From assembly GCA_040879025.1 (NCBI GenBank), contig JBBDLF010000012.1:1-64000 (forward strand): a stretch of DNA of 64,000 bases. The letters are read 5' to 3'. The stretch is from JBBDLF01 sp040879025. Lineage in GTDB: Bacteria; Pseudomonadota; Gammaproteobacteria; Pseudomonadales; Pseudohongiellaceae. Below the pieces are notes generated by a model. The model worked only from the letters and a program-made list of their open reading frames with translations. It ran no database searches and was not told the DNA's origin. Position 1 is the first letter of the stretch. Each line of letters begins with the position of its first letter. Below are positions 8,548 through 16,429 of this stretch, in pieces. Made by a program: the position numbers and the translations under genes.

Positions 8548-9061
8548 ATCGCTGGTTTATCTCGGGGTCGTAGGCCTGATGGCAGGCGGTGCAGACACTG
8601 TAAAGCTGGGCTCCGGCCTGAAAGAAGGCTTCCTCGTCGCGGGATTCCGCGGCGCGCATCGCCAGCAGGCCGGCTTCACTGAGACCTTCGGAATAAACCA
8701 TCCATGCATCTCCGTCCAATGCGCGACCCGGCAGTGCGAGAATATTGCCGGTTTCCACTATGATGGCGGCCTGCTGTCTGACATAGTTCCAGCCTTCGTC
8801 CGTTGTGGGATACAGTTCTTCATAGCCGGCATCGCTCATGATCCACCCGGCCGAATCCCACAGGATATCTGACGGGGGTTCCAATACGGAATTCATAATC
8901 TCCGCCATATCCAGCGTTGTGTTGTAATTGGCATCGGCGGCCTGTCCCCCACCCGCGCCGGTGGCATTCTCGGCGGAATCAGAGCAGGATGCCAGTAATG
9001 TACTCCCAATCAGCAGTGCAAGGGGGAGCAGGTTGTCGGCAGACAGAATTGAACGAGTCAT
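8528..9061 (-). CDS. Cytochrome c-like lipoprotein with single haem site
   Basis: This 177-residue product has a signal peptide and lipobox-like LLASC, a Gly/Ala linker, then a helical domain ending with CTACH near the C-terminus. A CXXCH at the end of a four-helix domain is typical of cytochrome c-prime/c556-type folds. The start at 9061 (AGGA upstream) was preferred to 9151 because the signal peptide begins there. It is the first gene of the operon with HupE and the membrane anchor, so a redox or metal-handling unit is plausible. The axial ligand cannot be named without alignment. Confidence 0.75.
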   Translation of the reverse strand: MTRSILSADNLLPLALLIGSTLLASCSDSAENATGAGGGQAADANYNTTLDMAEIMNSVLEPPSDILWDSAGWIMSDAGYEELYPTTDEGWNYVRQQAAIIVETGNILALPGRALDGDAWMVYSEGLSEAGLLAMRAAESRDEEAFFQAGAQLYSVCTACHQAYDPEINQRYVSAED

Positions 9062-9192
9062 TGGCTGGTCCTGTTTCGTTAGGCGGTAACCGGGCGAGGC
9101 GGTAAACCGGAGTGAAGCTTGAATCGTACACGCCCCCCATTGATTTCGCACCCGGGTCGCCGTGTGTTATTTTAACTCAGGGTGACTGAATC

Positions 9193-10374
9193 ATGAAGAA
9201 ATTAGCGAATTTTCAAAGAATTATCCACCACCTCCACAGATTCACGGTAGTGGCGCTGCTGGTCGTGTTTTCCGGAATCACGTTCGCTGATCCCGCCGTG
9301 GAAGTGCTTCCCACGCCAAATGAGGGAATGCAGCCACGCCTGCTGACCGGGAGCGACGGGACCGTCCACCTGATGTATTTCAAGAAGCGCCTGAATAACC
9401 CGAGGGCGCGTGAAGGAGACCTGTATTATCAGCAATACAATGCGCAGAACAGCCGCTGGTCGGTCCCCGTCAGGATAAGCTCGCAGTCGTTCTCGTACGA
9501 GTACGCGATTGGGCGAGCCGCCTTTGCCATTGATGGAGAAGGTCGAGTACATGTCGCCTGGTATCAGTCGCGGCCGGCGCAATATTTCTATACCCGCTAC
9601 GACCCCGGGCAAAACCGTTTTGAAGATCAGCGTTCGCTGGTTGCGGACTATCTGGAAGGGGTCGACGCGGGAGCCGATATTGCCGCCCGTGGAAATTTCG
9701 TCGCCGTGGTCTGGGGTGCCGGTGCACTGACCCGCGAGGAAGAACGCACTGTGTTCGCCCGCTTTTCCACTGACCACGGCGCTTCATTTGGTGAAGAATT
9801 GATCCTGGGGGATCGTGCGCTTGGCGCCTGTGCCTGCTGTAGCCTGGCAGCCGACTTTACCGAGGAGTACCAGCTTAAGGTCGCTTACCGTTCCGCTATC
9901 GACGGGGTTGGGCGCGGCATGCAAATATTGACCGTCAGCCCAAACAGCCCCGTGCTGGAGCGGAGCCGTTATGCGGGTGTTCACGAATTGCAACAGTGGG
10001 AGCTTTCCGCCTGCCCGCTGAGTACCAACGATGTCGTTGACTCGCCGCAGGGAAGCAAATGGCTGGTTTTCGAAACCCGTAACCGCATCGTGCAGATGGG
10101 TCTGGATGGTGTGTCTGAACCCGCTCTTGTCGGTGAGCCATTGACTGAGACGCGTCAGAAAAATCCCGCTATCGGTTTCAACCACCGCGGAGAGAAACTG
10201 ATTGCCTGGGGCGAAGCGATCAGCTATGTCCGCGGAGGGGCATTGAACATGCAATTGTTTGATGCCGAAGGGAATGAAATGGCGAAGCCTGATTTTGCGG
10301 ATATTGCTGTCGGCGACCACAGCTTCCCCGCGGTGGCCGCACTGCCGGACGGCAGTTTTCTGGTACTCTACTGA
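9193..10374 (+). CDS. Secreted beta-propeller-like protein (sialidase-fold type)
   Basis: This 393-residue product has a clear signal peptide (about residues 1-32). Repeated segments of the form D-G-x-V-H-L/V-x-W/Y (SDGTVHLMY, GEGRVHVAWY, DHGASFGEEL) suggest a BNR-like or six-bladed propeller as in exo-alpha-sialidase-like proteins. A cysteine cluster ACACCS near residue 215 might bind a metal or form disulfides. Catalytic residues of true sialidases are not evident, so enzymatic activity is unproven. The start has AGGGTGA upstream. The gene diverges from the cytochrome/HupE operon. Confidence 0.62.
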   Translation: MKKLANFQRIIHHLHRFTVVALLVVFSGITFADPAVEVLPTPNEGMQPRLLTGSDGTVHLMYFKKRLNNPRAREGDLYYQQYNAQNSRWSVPVRISSQSFSYEYAIGRAAFAIDGEGRVHVAWYQSRPAQYFYTRYDPGQNRFEDQRSLVADYLEGVDAGADIAARGNFVAVVWGAGALTREEERTVFARFSTDHGASFGEELILGDRALGACACCSLAADFTEEYQLKVAYRSAIDGVGRGMQILTVSPNSPVLERSRYAGVHELQQWELSACPLSTNDVVDSPQGSKWLVFETRNRIVQMGLDGVSEPALVGEPLTETRQKNPAIGFNHRGEKLIAWGEAISYVRGGALNMQLFDAEGNEMAKPDFADIAVGDHSFPAVAALPDGSFLVLY

Positions 10375-10377
10375 TAT

Positions 10378-10402
10378 GCTGGCAGGCTGGCAGGCTGGCA
10401 GG
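10378..10402. repeat. Three 8-bp tandem repeats (GCTGGCAG)
   Basis: Three perfect copies of GCTGGCAG lie just after the propeller-protein stop codon. They are in the short gap before the convergent 10468 gene. They look like slippage-prone DNA and show no sign of function. Confidence 0.7.
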
Positions 10403-10467
10403 TTTGCTGGAGCCGCGAGGTTTGCCGCTTTGTTTGCTCCCCCGTGGTTTACACCCGTGGCCTACAC

Positions 10468-11100
10468 CTAGGGGGTCAGTTCTTCCCGCAATAGATCCTG
10501 TTGCAACCGATCGACCTGGCGCTGTGTTTCCCTCAGTTGTTGCTCTGTCAGTTGCCGCAGCGATTGTCGCAGGCGCAGGCGTTCCCGTTCGTAATCCAGT
10601 TCGAATTCGAGCTGCCGCAGGGACTGTTGGCTTCCGCGCAGCAGCCCCGTTTCGGCGGGACGGTACAGGGCATTATAGGCAGCGGCGACGAAATCGGTGC
10701 GTTGTGTAAAAGCGTCCTGACCGCAGGCGAATTCGACGGACAAAAGCAGTTGCAGCGACGCGATGTCGGCATCGCCGCCGCTGTCGCCATTGGCGGCAAC
10801 GAACTCATCACGCCACGCTTTCGCGGCCGTGCAGTCGCGCAGATAATTGGCGAGCATTTCCCCGTCAAGGGCTTCCCGAAACTGGTTGCAATTATCGCCT
10901 GCGGCATCTTGCAGTTCCTGATGGCAGGACTCCGCCAGCGAATCCAGTTCAGCCATCGCTGCGCGAGCGGCATCGATTCGTTCGCCAACCTCGCCTGGCT
11001 CAGCCGCGAATGCGAAAACCGGCGCGCCGGCCAGCACAACGCCGACCAGCACAACGCGGGCCAACACAAGGGGTGCGGTGCATCTGCATGGAAAATTCAT
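10468..11100 (-). CDS. Secreted coiled-coil protein of unknown function
   Basis: I do not recognise the family. The product of about 210 residues has a signal peptide rich in Val/Leu/Ala, and the DNA for it contains near-repeats of about 15 bp (CCAGCACAACGC-type on the + strand). Four cysteines (ESCHQEL, DNCNQF, RDCTAA, FACGQD) lie in the first half and could pair in the periplasm. The last 60 residues are a strongly charged Arg/Gln/Leu/Glu helix, probably coiled coil. The start is uncertain: ATG at 11100 or 11124. Confidence 0.6.
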   Translation of the reverse strand: MNFPCRCTAPLVLARVVLVGVVLAGAPVFAFAAEPGEVGERIDAARAAMAELDSLAESCHQELQDAAGDNCNQFREALDGEMLANYLRDCTAAKAWRDEFVAANGDSGGDADIASLQLLLSVEFACGQDAFTQRTDFVAAAYNALYRPAETGLLRGSQQSLRQLEFELDYERERLRLRQSLRQLTEQQLRETQRQVDRLQQDLLREELTP

Positions 11101-11171
11101 ACAGGCATTCTGAGCGGGTCGCATGGATTATGCAACGGTTTTGCCGACTGGAGACCGTCGGTGGCCGGCGT

Positions 11172-11606
11172 TTATCTGCCGTGCCTTTCAAACCGGTTAT
11201 CCCAGTTTTTAAAGCGCTTGCGGCAATAATTGTCCAGGTCCTTGTAACTGGAAAAAAACAGTTCACTGGCCTTGGGAATGGGTTCGTCAAATTCGCAGAA
11301 ATCATTGGTGTAATCGCGACAGATGAAAGGACGTTTATCATAGATACCGCAAACACCGCCGTCTCCGAGGTGCTCACAGTTGGCATAGATATGAAGAAAC
11401 CAGCCCTCGGCATCCTTGAATACATTGATATTGCGGTGCGACACCTGCCACAACAAATGATCAAAATCCTGTATGGAACGAGGCGCGTCTATTCGCTGAT
11501 TGATAGAGTTACAACAAATTGACTCGGTACACTTCGCACACTTGCTGTCGATCTCCACAGTACTGGTACCCAGATCGACCAGGCTGATTGCATCGCTTAC
11601 ATTCAT
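11172..11606 (-). CDS. YkgJ family cysteine cluster protein
   Basis: This protein of about 144 residues has the Cys pattern CAKCTESICC near the start, followed by C-x8-C-x7-C-x6-C (CEHLGDGGVC, RPFICRDYTNDFC). That matches the YkgJ/Fe-S-zinc cluster family, whose members are thought to bind a metal or Fe-S cluster. The open frame extends far upstream, but that portion is antisense to the DUF6351 gene. ATG 11606 and ATG 11627 are the plausible starts. It is divergent from the DUF6351 gene. Its substrate is unknown. Confidence 0.75.
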   Translation of the reverse strand: MNVSDAISLVDLGTSTVEIDSKCAKCTESICCNSINQRIDAPRSIQDFDHLLWQVSHRNINVFKDAEGWFLHIYANCEHLGDGGVCGIYDKRPFICRDYTNDFCEFDEPIPKASELFFSSYKDLDNYCRKRFKNWDNRFERHGR

Positions 11607-11751
11607 CTCTACCGGGTTTCCTTCCATTGGTTGCACGTCACAAGCTCGAACAAGTGGACAGCATATCACGGCCTTTACAACCCGTCCCACAGTAGCGAGA
11701 ATGTGGAGTCTGTCCGTATCGGGCCCAGACCCGTACCCGAGGAAAAGAATA

Positions 11752-13986
11752 ATGAAAACCGAGCGCTGCTGTTCATTATCCGCCGCCATTCTTGCCATGG
11801 TGGTACTGGTTGCGTGTTCACCGGAAAGTGCGATCGATGAGTTTGCCATGTCTGAAACACCTGTTTCCGGCATCGTGCTCGACACCGTGTCAACCAAACC
11901 CTGGCTGGTTACCGGAGGCGAGGTACTGGTGGAAGCTTCGCTGGCTTCGGACCTCGACCCCGCATCGTTGCGTTTGCAACTCAATGGCGAAAACATCACC
12001 AACGGATTTCGCCGTACCGAGCAAGGCAATGTACAGGCGTTCATAACAACGCTTCGCGAAGGAGACAACACTCTGCTGGCGACGGTGCCAGGCAGCGAGC
12101 GCCGGGAAAGCCTTGAAATGACCAATTACCCGGTTTCCGGTCCGATCATTTCGGGGCCGCATGAGACGCCGTTTTATTGCCAGACAAACGAGTTTGAACT
12201 GGTCACCGGTGACACGCTGGGCGAATCCGAAAATGCGGATTGCAGCGTGGAGACTCGCGTCGATTACGTGTACTTCTCGGCGCAGGATAATGAATTCAAG
12301 GCTTTCAATGCATCACTGGGAGCGGAAGCGGACCAGAATATTGCCGAGGTCACCACGCTGGACGGGCGCACGGTGCCGTTTATTGTAAGAGTTGAAACAG
12401 GCACGGTTAATCGCGCCATCTATGAGATTGCGATGCTCCACAATCCGGCCGAACCGTCTCCCGATCCATGGACACGCAGTAGTGGCTGGAATGGGAAGCT
12501 GGTCTACACGCATGGCGGCGGTTGCCGCAGCGGCTGGTACCAGCAGGGTGATCGCACGGGTGGGGTGTTACGCGAAGGTTTGCTGGAGATGGGATTTGCG
12601 CTCACCTCCGCAAGCCTGAACGTGTTCGGACAGAACTGTAACGATCTGCTGGCGTCCGAAACCCATCTGATGGTCAAGGAACGCTTTATCGAACATTATG
12701 GTGTTCCGACTTATACCATCGCCACGGGCAGTTCTGGTGGCTCCTACCAGAGCCACCAGACTGCCGACAATTATCCCGGCGTGTTCGACGGCATCATCGT
12801 CGCATCCAGTTTTCCCGATGTCACCTCTGCCACAATTTTTACCCTCGCCGACGCTCGCCTGTTGCATCATTACTTCACCCAGGTAGATCCGGACAGTTTC
12901 GATGAGGAACAACAGTTGGCAGTATCGGGATTCGGTAGCTGGGGCAGCATTCCCAACCTGAGCGGGGGCGCCGCCCGGCTGGATCCCCTTTTCGATGAAG
13001 ACGTTTCGTTGGAGGAGCAGGGTGGGGAAGTCAGTATAGACGAGCTCGAGTCGCTCCGTTACAGCCCCACGGACCCCGACGGAGTCCGGGCCACGGTGTA
13101 CGATCACACGGTTAATGTTTACGGCCGTGACCCGGTTACCGGATTTGCCAATCGGCCGCTGGATAACGTGGGTGTGCAGTACGGCCTGGCGGCACTGAAT
13201 GAAGGCCGGATCAGCAAGGCCCAGTTTATCGAACTCAATCGCGGCATTGGTGGTTTCGACCGTGATATGAACCATGTTGATCAGCGCCATCGGGCTGATG
13301 CGTTGGCTGCCCGCCGCGCGATCGAGTCAGGTCGAATTCTGTATGGTGGTGCGGGGCTCGCTGCTACGCCGGTGATCGACTACCGCACTTATACCGACCA
13401 TCGGGAAGGTGGCGACATCCATATGATTGTGCACCAGTTCTCTACCCGCCAGCGGCTGATTGAGGCGAATGGCAACGCCGACAATCATGTGATGAACGTG
13501 GGAGGTCGCTGGGGTTTCACCGAGGAAGCGCCGGACCTGGGAAATCTGTTTCGGCAAATGGACCGCTGGCTGACCTCGATGCACTCCAGATCAGACGGCA
13601 GACCGGCCCGGGATGCGATGCTTGCCGCCAAACCGGAGGGCTTGGTTGACAATTGCTGGGATGACGGCGCAAGGGGTGAGACGCGTGAGAACATGACTCA
13701 ACAACTGGATCCTGACGGTTCCGGGCGCTGCGGAGAGCTGTTTCCTGTCTATTCCACTCCCCGACAGATAGCCGGGGCGCCGCTGGCCAACAATATTGTC
13801 AGTTGCTCGTTGAAGTCGGTGGACCCCTCGGATTATGCGGTAAGTTTGAGCGATCAGGAACTGGCGAGCCTGCAGGAGATATTTCCAGACGGCGTCTGCG
13901 ACTGGACGCAAGGTGATTCTCACGGCACCCGCCATCAGGGCTCCTGGCTGTCATTCGGGCCGTCGCCGGTTAATCTGATCCAGTAA
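11752..13986 (+). CDS. DUF6351 family secreted alpha/beta-hydrolase-like lipoprotein
   Basis: This 744-residue product has a signal peptide and lipobox LVAC. An N-terminal Ig-like domain (TKPWLVTGGEVLVEASL, LRLQLNGENIT) precedes the body. RTVPFIVRVETGTVNRAIYE and WNGKLVYTHGGGC are DUF6351 signatures. The nucleophile-like ATGSSGG (G-S-S-G-G) within a segment followed by QSHQTADNYPGVFDGI is reminiscent of tannase/feruloyl-esterase relatives. Several Cys could form disulfides. The start at 11752 has GAGGAAAA upstream, and the much longer open frame overlaps the YkgJ gene. Ester or polyester hydrolysis is a plausible but untested role. Confidence 0.8.
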   Translation: MKTERCCSLSAAILAMVVLVACSPESAIDEFAMSETPVSGIVLDTVSTKPWLVTGGEVLVEASLASDLDPASLRLQLNGENITNGFRRTEQGNVQAFITTLREGDNTLLATVPGSERRESLEMTNYPVSGPIISGPHETPFYCQTNEFELVTGDTLGESENADCSVETRVDYVYFSAQDNEFKAFNASLGAEADQNIAEVTTLDGRTVPFIVRVETGTVNRAIYEIAMLHNPAEPSPDPWTRSSGWNGKLVYTHGGGCRSGWYQQGDRTGGVLREGLLEMGFALTSASLNVFGQNCNDLLASETHLMVKERFIEHYGVPTYTIATGSSGGSYQSHQTADNYPGVFDGIIVASSFPDVTSATIFTLADARLLHHYFTQVDPDSFDEEQQLAVSGFGSWGSIPNLSGGAARLDPLFDEDVSLEEQGGEVSIDELESLRYSPTDPDGVRATVYDHTVNVYGRDPVTGFANRPLDNVGVQYGLAALNEGRISKAQFIELNRGIGGFDRDMNHVDQRHRADALAARRAIESGRILYGGAGLAATPVIDYRTYTDHREGGDIHMIVHQFSTRQRLIEANGNADNHVMNVGGRWGFTEEAPDLGNLFRQMDRWLTSMHSRSDGRPARDAMLAAKPEGLVDNCWDDGARGETRENMTQQLDPDGSGRCGELFPVYSTPRQIAGAPLANNIVSCSLKSVDPSDYAVSLSDQELASLQEIFPDGVCDWTQGDSHGTRHQGSWLSFGPSPVNLIQ

Positions 13987-14047
13987 TCAACGTCCGTCGC
14001 GGGCTGTCAGACAGGTGCCAGGCGGGTGTCAGGACCTCCTGAACCGC

Positions 14048-14076
14048 TTGATAAATCCGCCGGTGTGCTTTAATTT
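14048..14076 (+). promoter_or_regulatory. Possible promoter for the 14161 gene
   Basis: TTGATA at 14048-14053 is separated by 17 bases from TAATTT at 14071-14076. The position, about 85 bases before the start codon, is reasonable. The -10 match is poor, so this is tentative. Confidence 0.35.
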
Positions 14077-14160
14077 GGACAGGAACGTTCCGCTCGCCGA
14101 TTGTGTGTCGTCCGCGGTTGTATCTGCCGCGCTTGCATACCACCATTAGAGAGACTGATC

Positions 14161-15177
14161 ATGAAAACACCAATTCGACTTTGTCTGGGCTTAACCCTGA
14201 CTGCCAGTCTGGTCTCAATGCTGGCCACTCCGGTCTTCGCCGCGGAAGATTATGAACCTCCACGGACCGCGTCCGGCAAGCCTGACCTGCAGGGTTACTG
14301 GAGCAATGCTTCCCTGACGGGAATGCAACGGTCTCCCACCTATGAAGGCCTGGTGATTCCTCCGGATGAAGTGGCGGAAGCGACTCGCAATCACCCGGCG
14401 AATGTGCGTCAGGCCACCGACGACGGCCTCGTACAGGGAGAGCTGCTGGACGGTACGGACCTGAGCCGCGGTCGCGGTTATAACGCCTTCTGGGTGGATC
14501 CCGGCACCGCATTCGGTGTCGTGAAGGGTGAAACCCGCACGTCCTGGGTGGTGGAGCCTGCTGATGGCCGCATTCCGTATTCGGATGATGGGAATCAGTT
14601 GCGCAACGAACATCGCGCCCGGTTCTCCAGTGATGACGGTCCCGAGGGGCGGTCACTGGGTGAACGTTGCCTTATCGGGTTTGGCAGTACCGGCGGACCG
14701 CCCATGAATAATGTACTTTACAACAATCTCTATCAAATTGTGCAGACCGATGATTACGTCGTTATTCTGGTGGAAATGGTGCATGACGCTCGCATCATTC
14801 CTATCGGTGGCCAACACCGCCCCGATGAACTGCAACCTTGGCTGGGCGACTCCGTTGGCTGGTGGGAGGGCGATACGCTGGTGGTCGAAACCCGAAATCT
14901 CCACCCGCAACAGGCGCCGTCGAATGTGGCGGCACTATCGGATCAGGGCCGCGTAATCGAGCGTTTTACCCGCTATTCCGACGATCAGATATTGTATGAG
15001 TTCGAAGTGGAGGACCCGGTGTACTACACCCAGTCCTGGCGTGGTGAGATGTCGTTCAATCACAGTGAGGAAAAGCTCTACGAGTACGCGTGTCACGAAG
15101 GCAATTACGGACTTCCCGGCATTCTCGCCGGCACCCGCCGTCAGGAAATGGATGTGGCGGAGCAGGGCATAGAATAG
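14161..15177 (+). CDS. Secreted protein of the GKPDLQGYW family, unknown function
   Basis: This 338-residue product has a Sec signal peptide (cleavage near VFAAED). The mature part opens with RTASGKPDLQGYWSN and has WWEGDTLVVETRNL in its second half, paralleling the 5504 gene product (GKPDFNGIW; WDGDTWVVEVTGL). It is a longer, non-lipidated relative. A Cys in the late YACHEGNYG segment corresponds to the FKCVEF Cys of the other. The start at 14161 has GAGAG upstream. The stop codon is only a few bases before a CTAG-ended repeat element. No activity is known for the family. Confidence 0.75.
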   Translation: MKTPIRLCLGLTLTASLVSMLATPVFAAEDYEPPRTASGKPDLQGYWSNASLTGMQRSPTYEGLVIPPDEVAEATRNHPANVRQATDDGLVQGELLDGTDLSRGRGYNAFWVDPGTAFGVVKGETRTSWVVEPADGRIPYSDDGNQLRNEHRARFSSDDGPEGRSLGERCLIGFGSTGGPPMNNVLYNNLYQIVQTDDYVVILVEMVHDARIIPIGGQHRPDELQPWLGDSVGWWEGDTLVVETRNLHPQQAPSNVAALSDQGRVIERFTRYSDDQILYEFEVEDPVYYTQSWRGEMSFNHSEEKLYEYACHEGNYGLPGILAGTRRQEMDVAEQGIE

Positions 15178-15189
15178 CTCAGAGGTTCC

Positions 15190-15460
15190 CTAGGGAACCT
15201 CTGATCAATTCTGTACCGCCTCTGGCTTTCAGCCGAATCCGGTATCAAGGCGCAGTTTTGAAGGCATGCGTCGGCCTGTCGAAAAACTGCAACGCCGAGA
15301 CCGGGTTCGGCTGGAAGCCCCGAAGGGCGGGCCTGTCGCGCGCCGCCGCCGCGTTGTCGTGCTTGCCAAGGGCGACGGCCATTGCCTGCGCACGACGCCT
15401 TGCGGCGACACGCGACAGGTTCCGCAGAGGCGGTACAGAATTAATCAGAGGTTCCCTAGC
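15190..15460. repeat. 271-bp CTAG-ended structured repeat, complete copy (MITE-like)
   Basis: The element begins CTAGGGAACCTCTGAT and ends with the near-inverse ATCAGAGGTTCCCTAG. Terminal inverted repeats of about 32 bp extend to the CCGCCTCTG/CAGAGGCGG pair. Inside are further nested inverted repeats: GGCTTTCAGCCGAATCCGGT against ACCGGGTTCGGCTGGAAGCC, GCAGTTTT against AAAACTGC, and CCTGTCGCG against CGCGACAGG. Just left of it, 15180-15193 repeats the right-end sequence, creating a 24-bp perfect palindrome. It encodes no protein. A truncated copy at 29641-29756 is identical over the shared parts, suggesting recent mobility. The agent that moves it is not in the window. Confidence 0.8.
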
Positions 15461-15481
15461 TTGCGGTCGGCGGGTTTGCGG

Positions 15482-16273
15482 CTAGTGGGTAAGGGAATAG
15501 ATCAGGTAATTGATGCCCAGTTGATAGGCCAGGTTGGCGAAGCGGGTGGGATACCATTGATCGTAAGTGTGTTCCCATCCATCGCCCATGTCGGAATTCC
15601 AGTTGACCAGAACCATGATGCGTCCATCGTCATCCATGATGGCGTGATTGCTCGCCACATCGATACCTTGCTGACCCATCCCCATGCGACCGCCACGGCC
15701 GGGAATCATCAGCGGCCCCTCGATGTCATAGAAGGTATGGAAAATTTCGTGGGTGGCAGGTAATTCGACCATTTCACGGTCGGGGAAAACCAGTGAAAAA
15801 TCACGATAAAACGTATCCCACTGCTGCTCTCCCCAAAAATCGTCGATTAACAGAAACCCGCCCCTTAGAAGATACTCGCGCAGGTTTTCGATCTCCGCAG
15901 GACTAAGTGAAAGTCCGCCGTTGCGGCCCATTTCCAGGGCATAGAGAAAGGGATAATCGAATATTTCCTCATCATCGAAGCGCAGAATGATCGGTTCACT
16001 CATGACCCGTATGTTCGTCAGGCGGGATACGCCCCGGAGAAAATTTTCATCCGCGGCCGGAAAGTCGGTACTCCAGGGCCCACCCCGATATCCGCCGTTG
16101 TAGTAGCTGTCATACCGGATACGTACAAACGCGAATTCGCCTGCGATGTCATACAGGTCATCCAGATCAGGCTGGCCCTGCGCGTGAACCGGCGTTGGGG
16201 ACTGACCGAACAGCGTGACAACCAAAAACAGAAGGGTCTGGACTCTAAAGACAGCTTTCATAGACATCGACAT
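15482..16273 (-). CDS. DUF4159 family exported protein
   Basis: This product of about 263 residues has a signal peptide ending near VHAQG. The body fits DUF4159: FAFVRIRYDS near the mature start, YPFLYALEMG, LREYLLRGGFLLIDDFWG, a VFPDREMVELP motif and the C-terminal NYLIYSLTH. The fold is thought to be glutamine-amidotransferase-like, with an unknown role. The start is uncertain: ATG 16273 with GAAG upstream, ATG 16261, or TTG 16285. It is transcribed away from the 16430 gene. Confidence 0.82.
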   Translation of the reverse strand: MSMSMKAVFRVQTLLFLVVTLFGQSPTPVHAQGQPDLDDLYDIAGEFAFVRIRYDSYYNGGYRGGPWSTDFPAADENFLRGVSRLTNIRVMSEPIILRFDDEEIFDYPFLYALEMGRNGGLSLSPAEIENLREYLLRGGFLLIDDFWGEQQWDTFYRDFSLVFPDREMVELPATHEIFHTFYDIEGPLMIPGRGGRMGMGQQGIDVASNHAIMDDDGRIMVLVNWNSDMGDGWEHTYDQWYPTRFANLAYQLGINYLIYSLTH

Positions 16274-16429
16274 CGGAATCTTCAAGGGTATATGCTGTCC
16301 AATTCTGTATTGAAGCGGACTTCAGTGCAAGGGGCCAATGCAACATCCGCATAAAGGATCGATCCTGCGACGAGGGTCCTTGATCAGGGTTTCAAGAGAA
16401 AGGAACAGTTCAGACGCGGGAAATCAGGT

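Noticed and set aside
7837..8682. Plus-strand frame of 281 codons opposite hupE
   Set aside because: Composition mirrors the membrane-protein codons on the other strand, and it spans two minus-strand genes.
15190..15460. Complete insertion sequence
   Set aside because: No transposase frame inside; it is too short and mostly palindromic, so at best a non-autonomous element.
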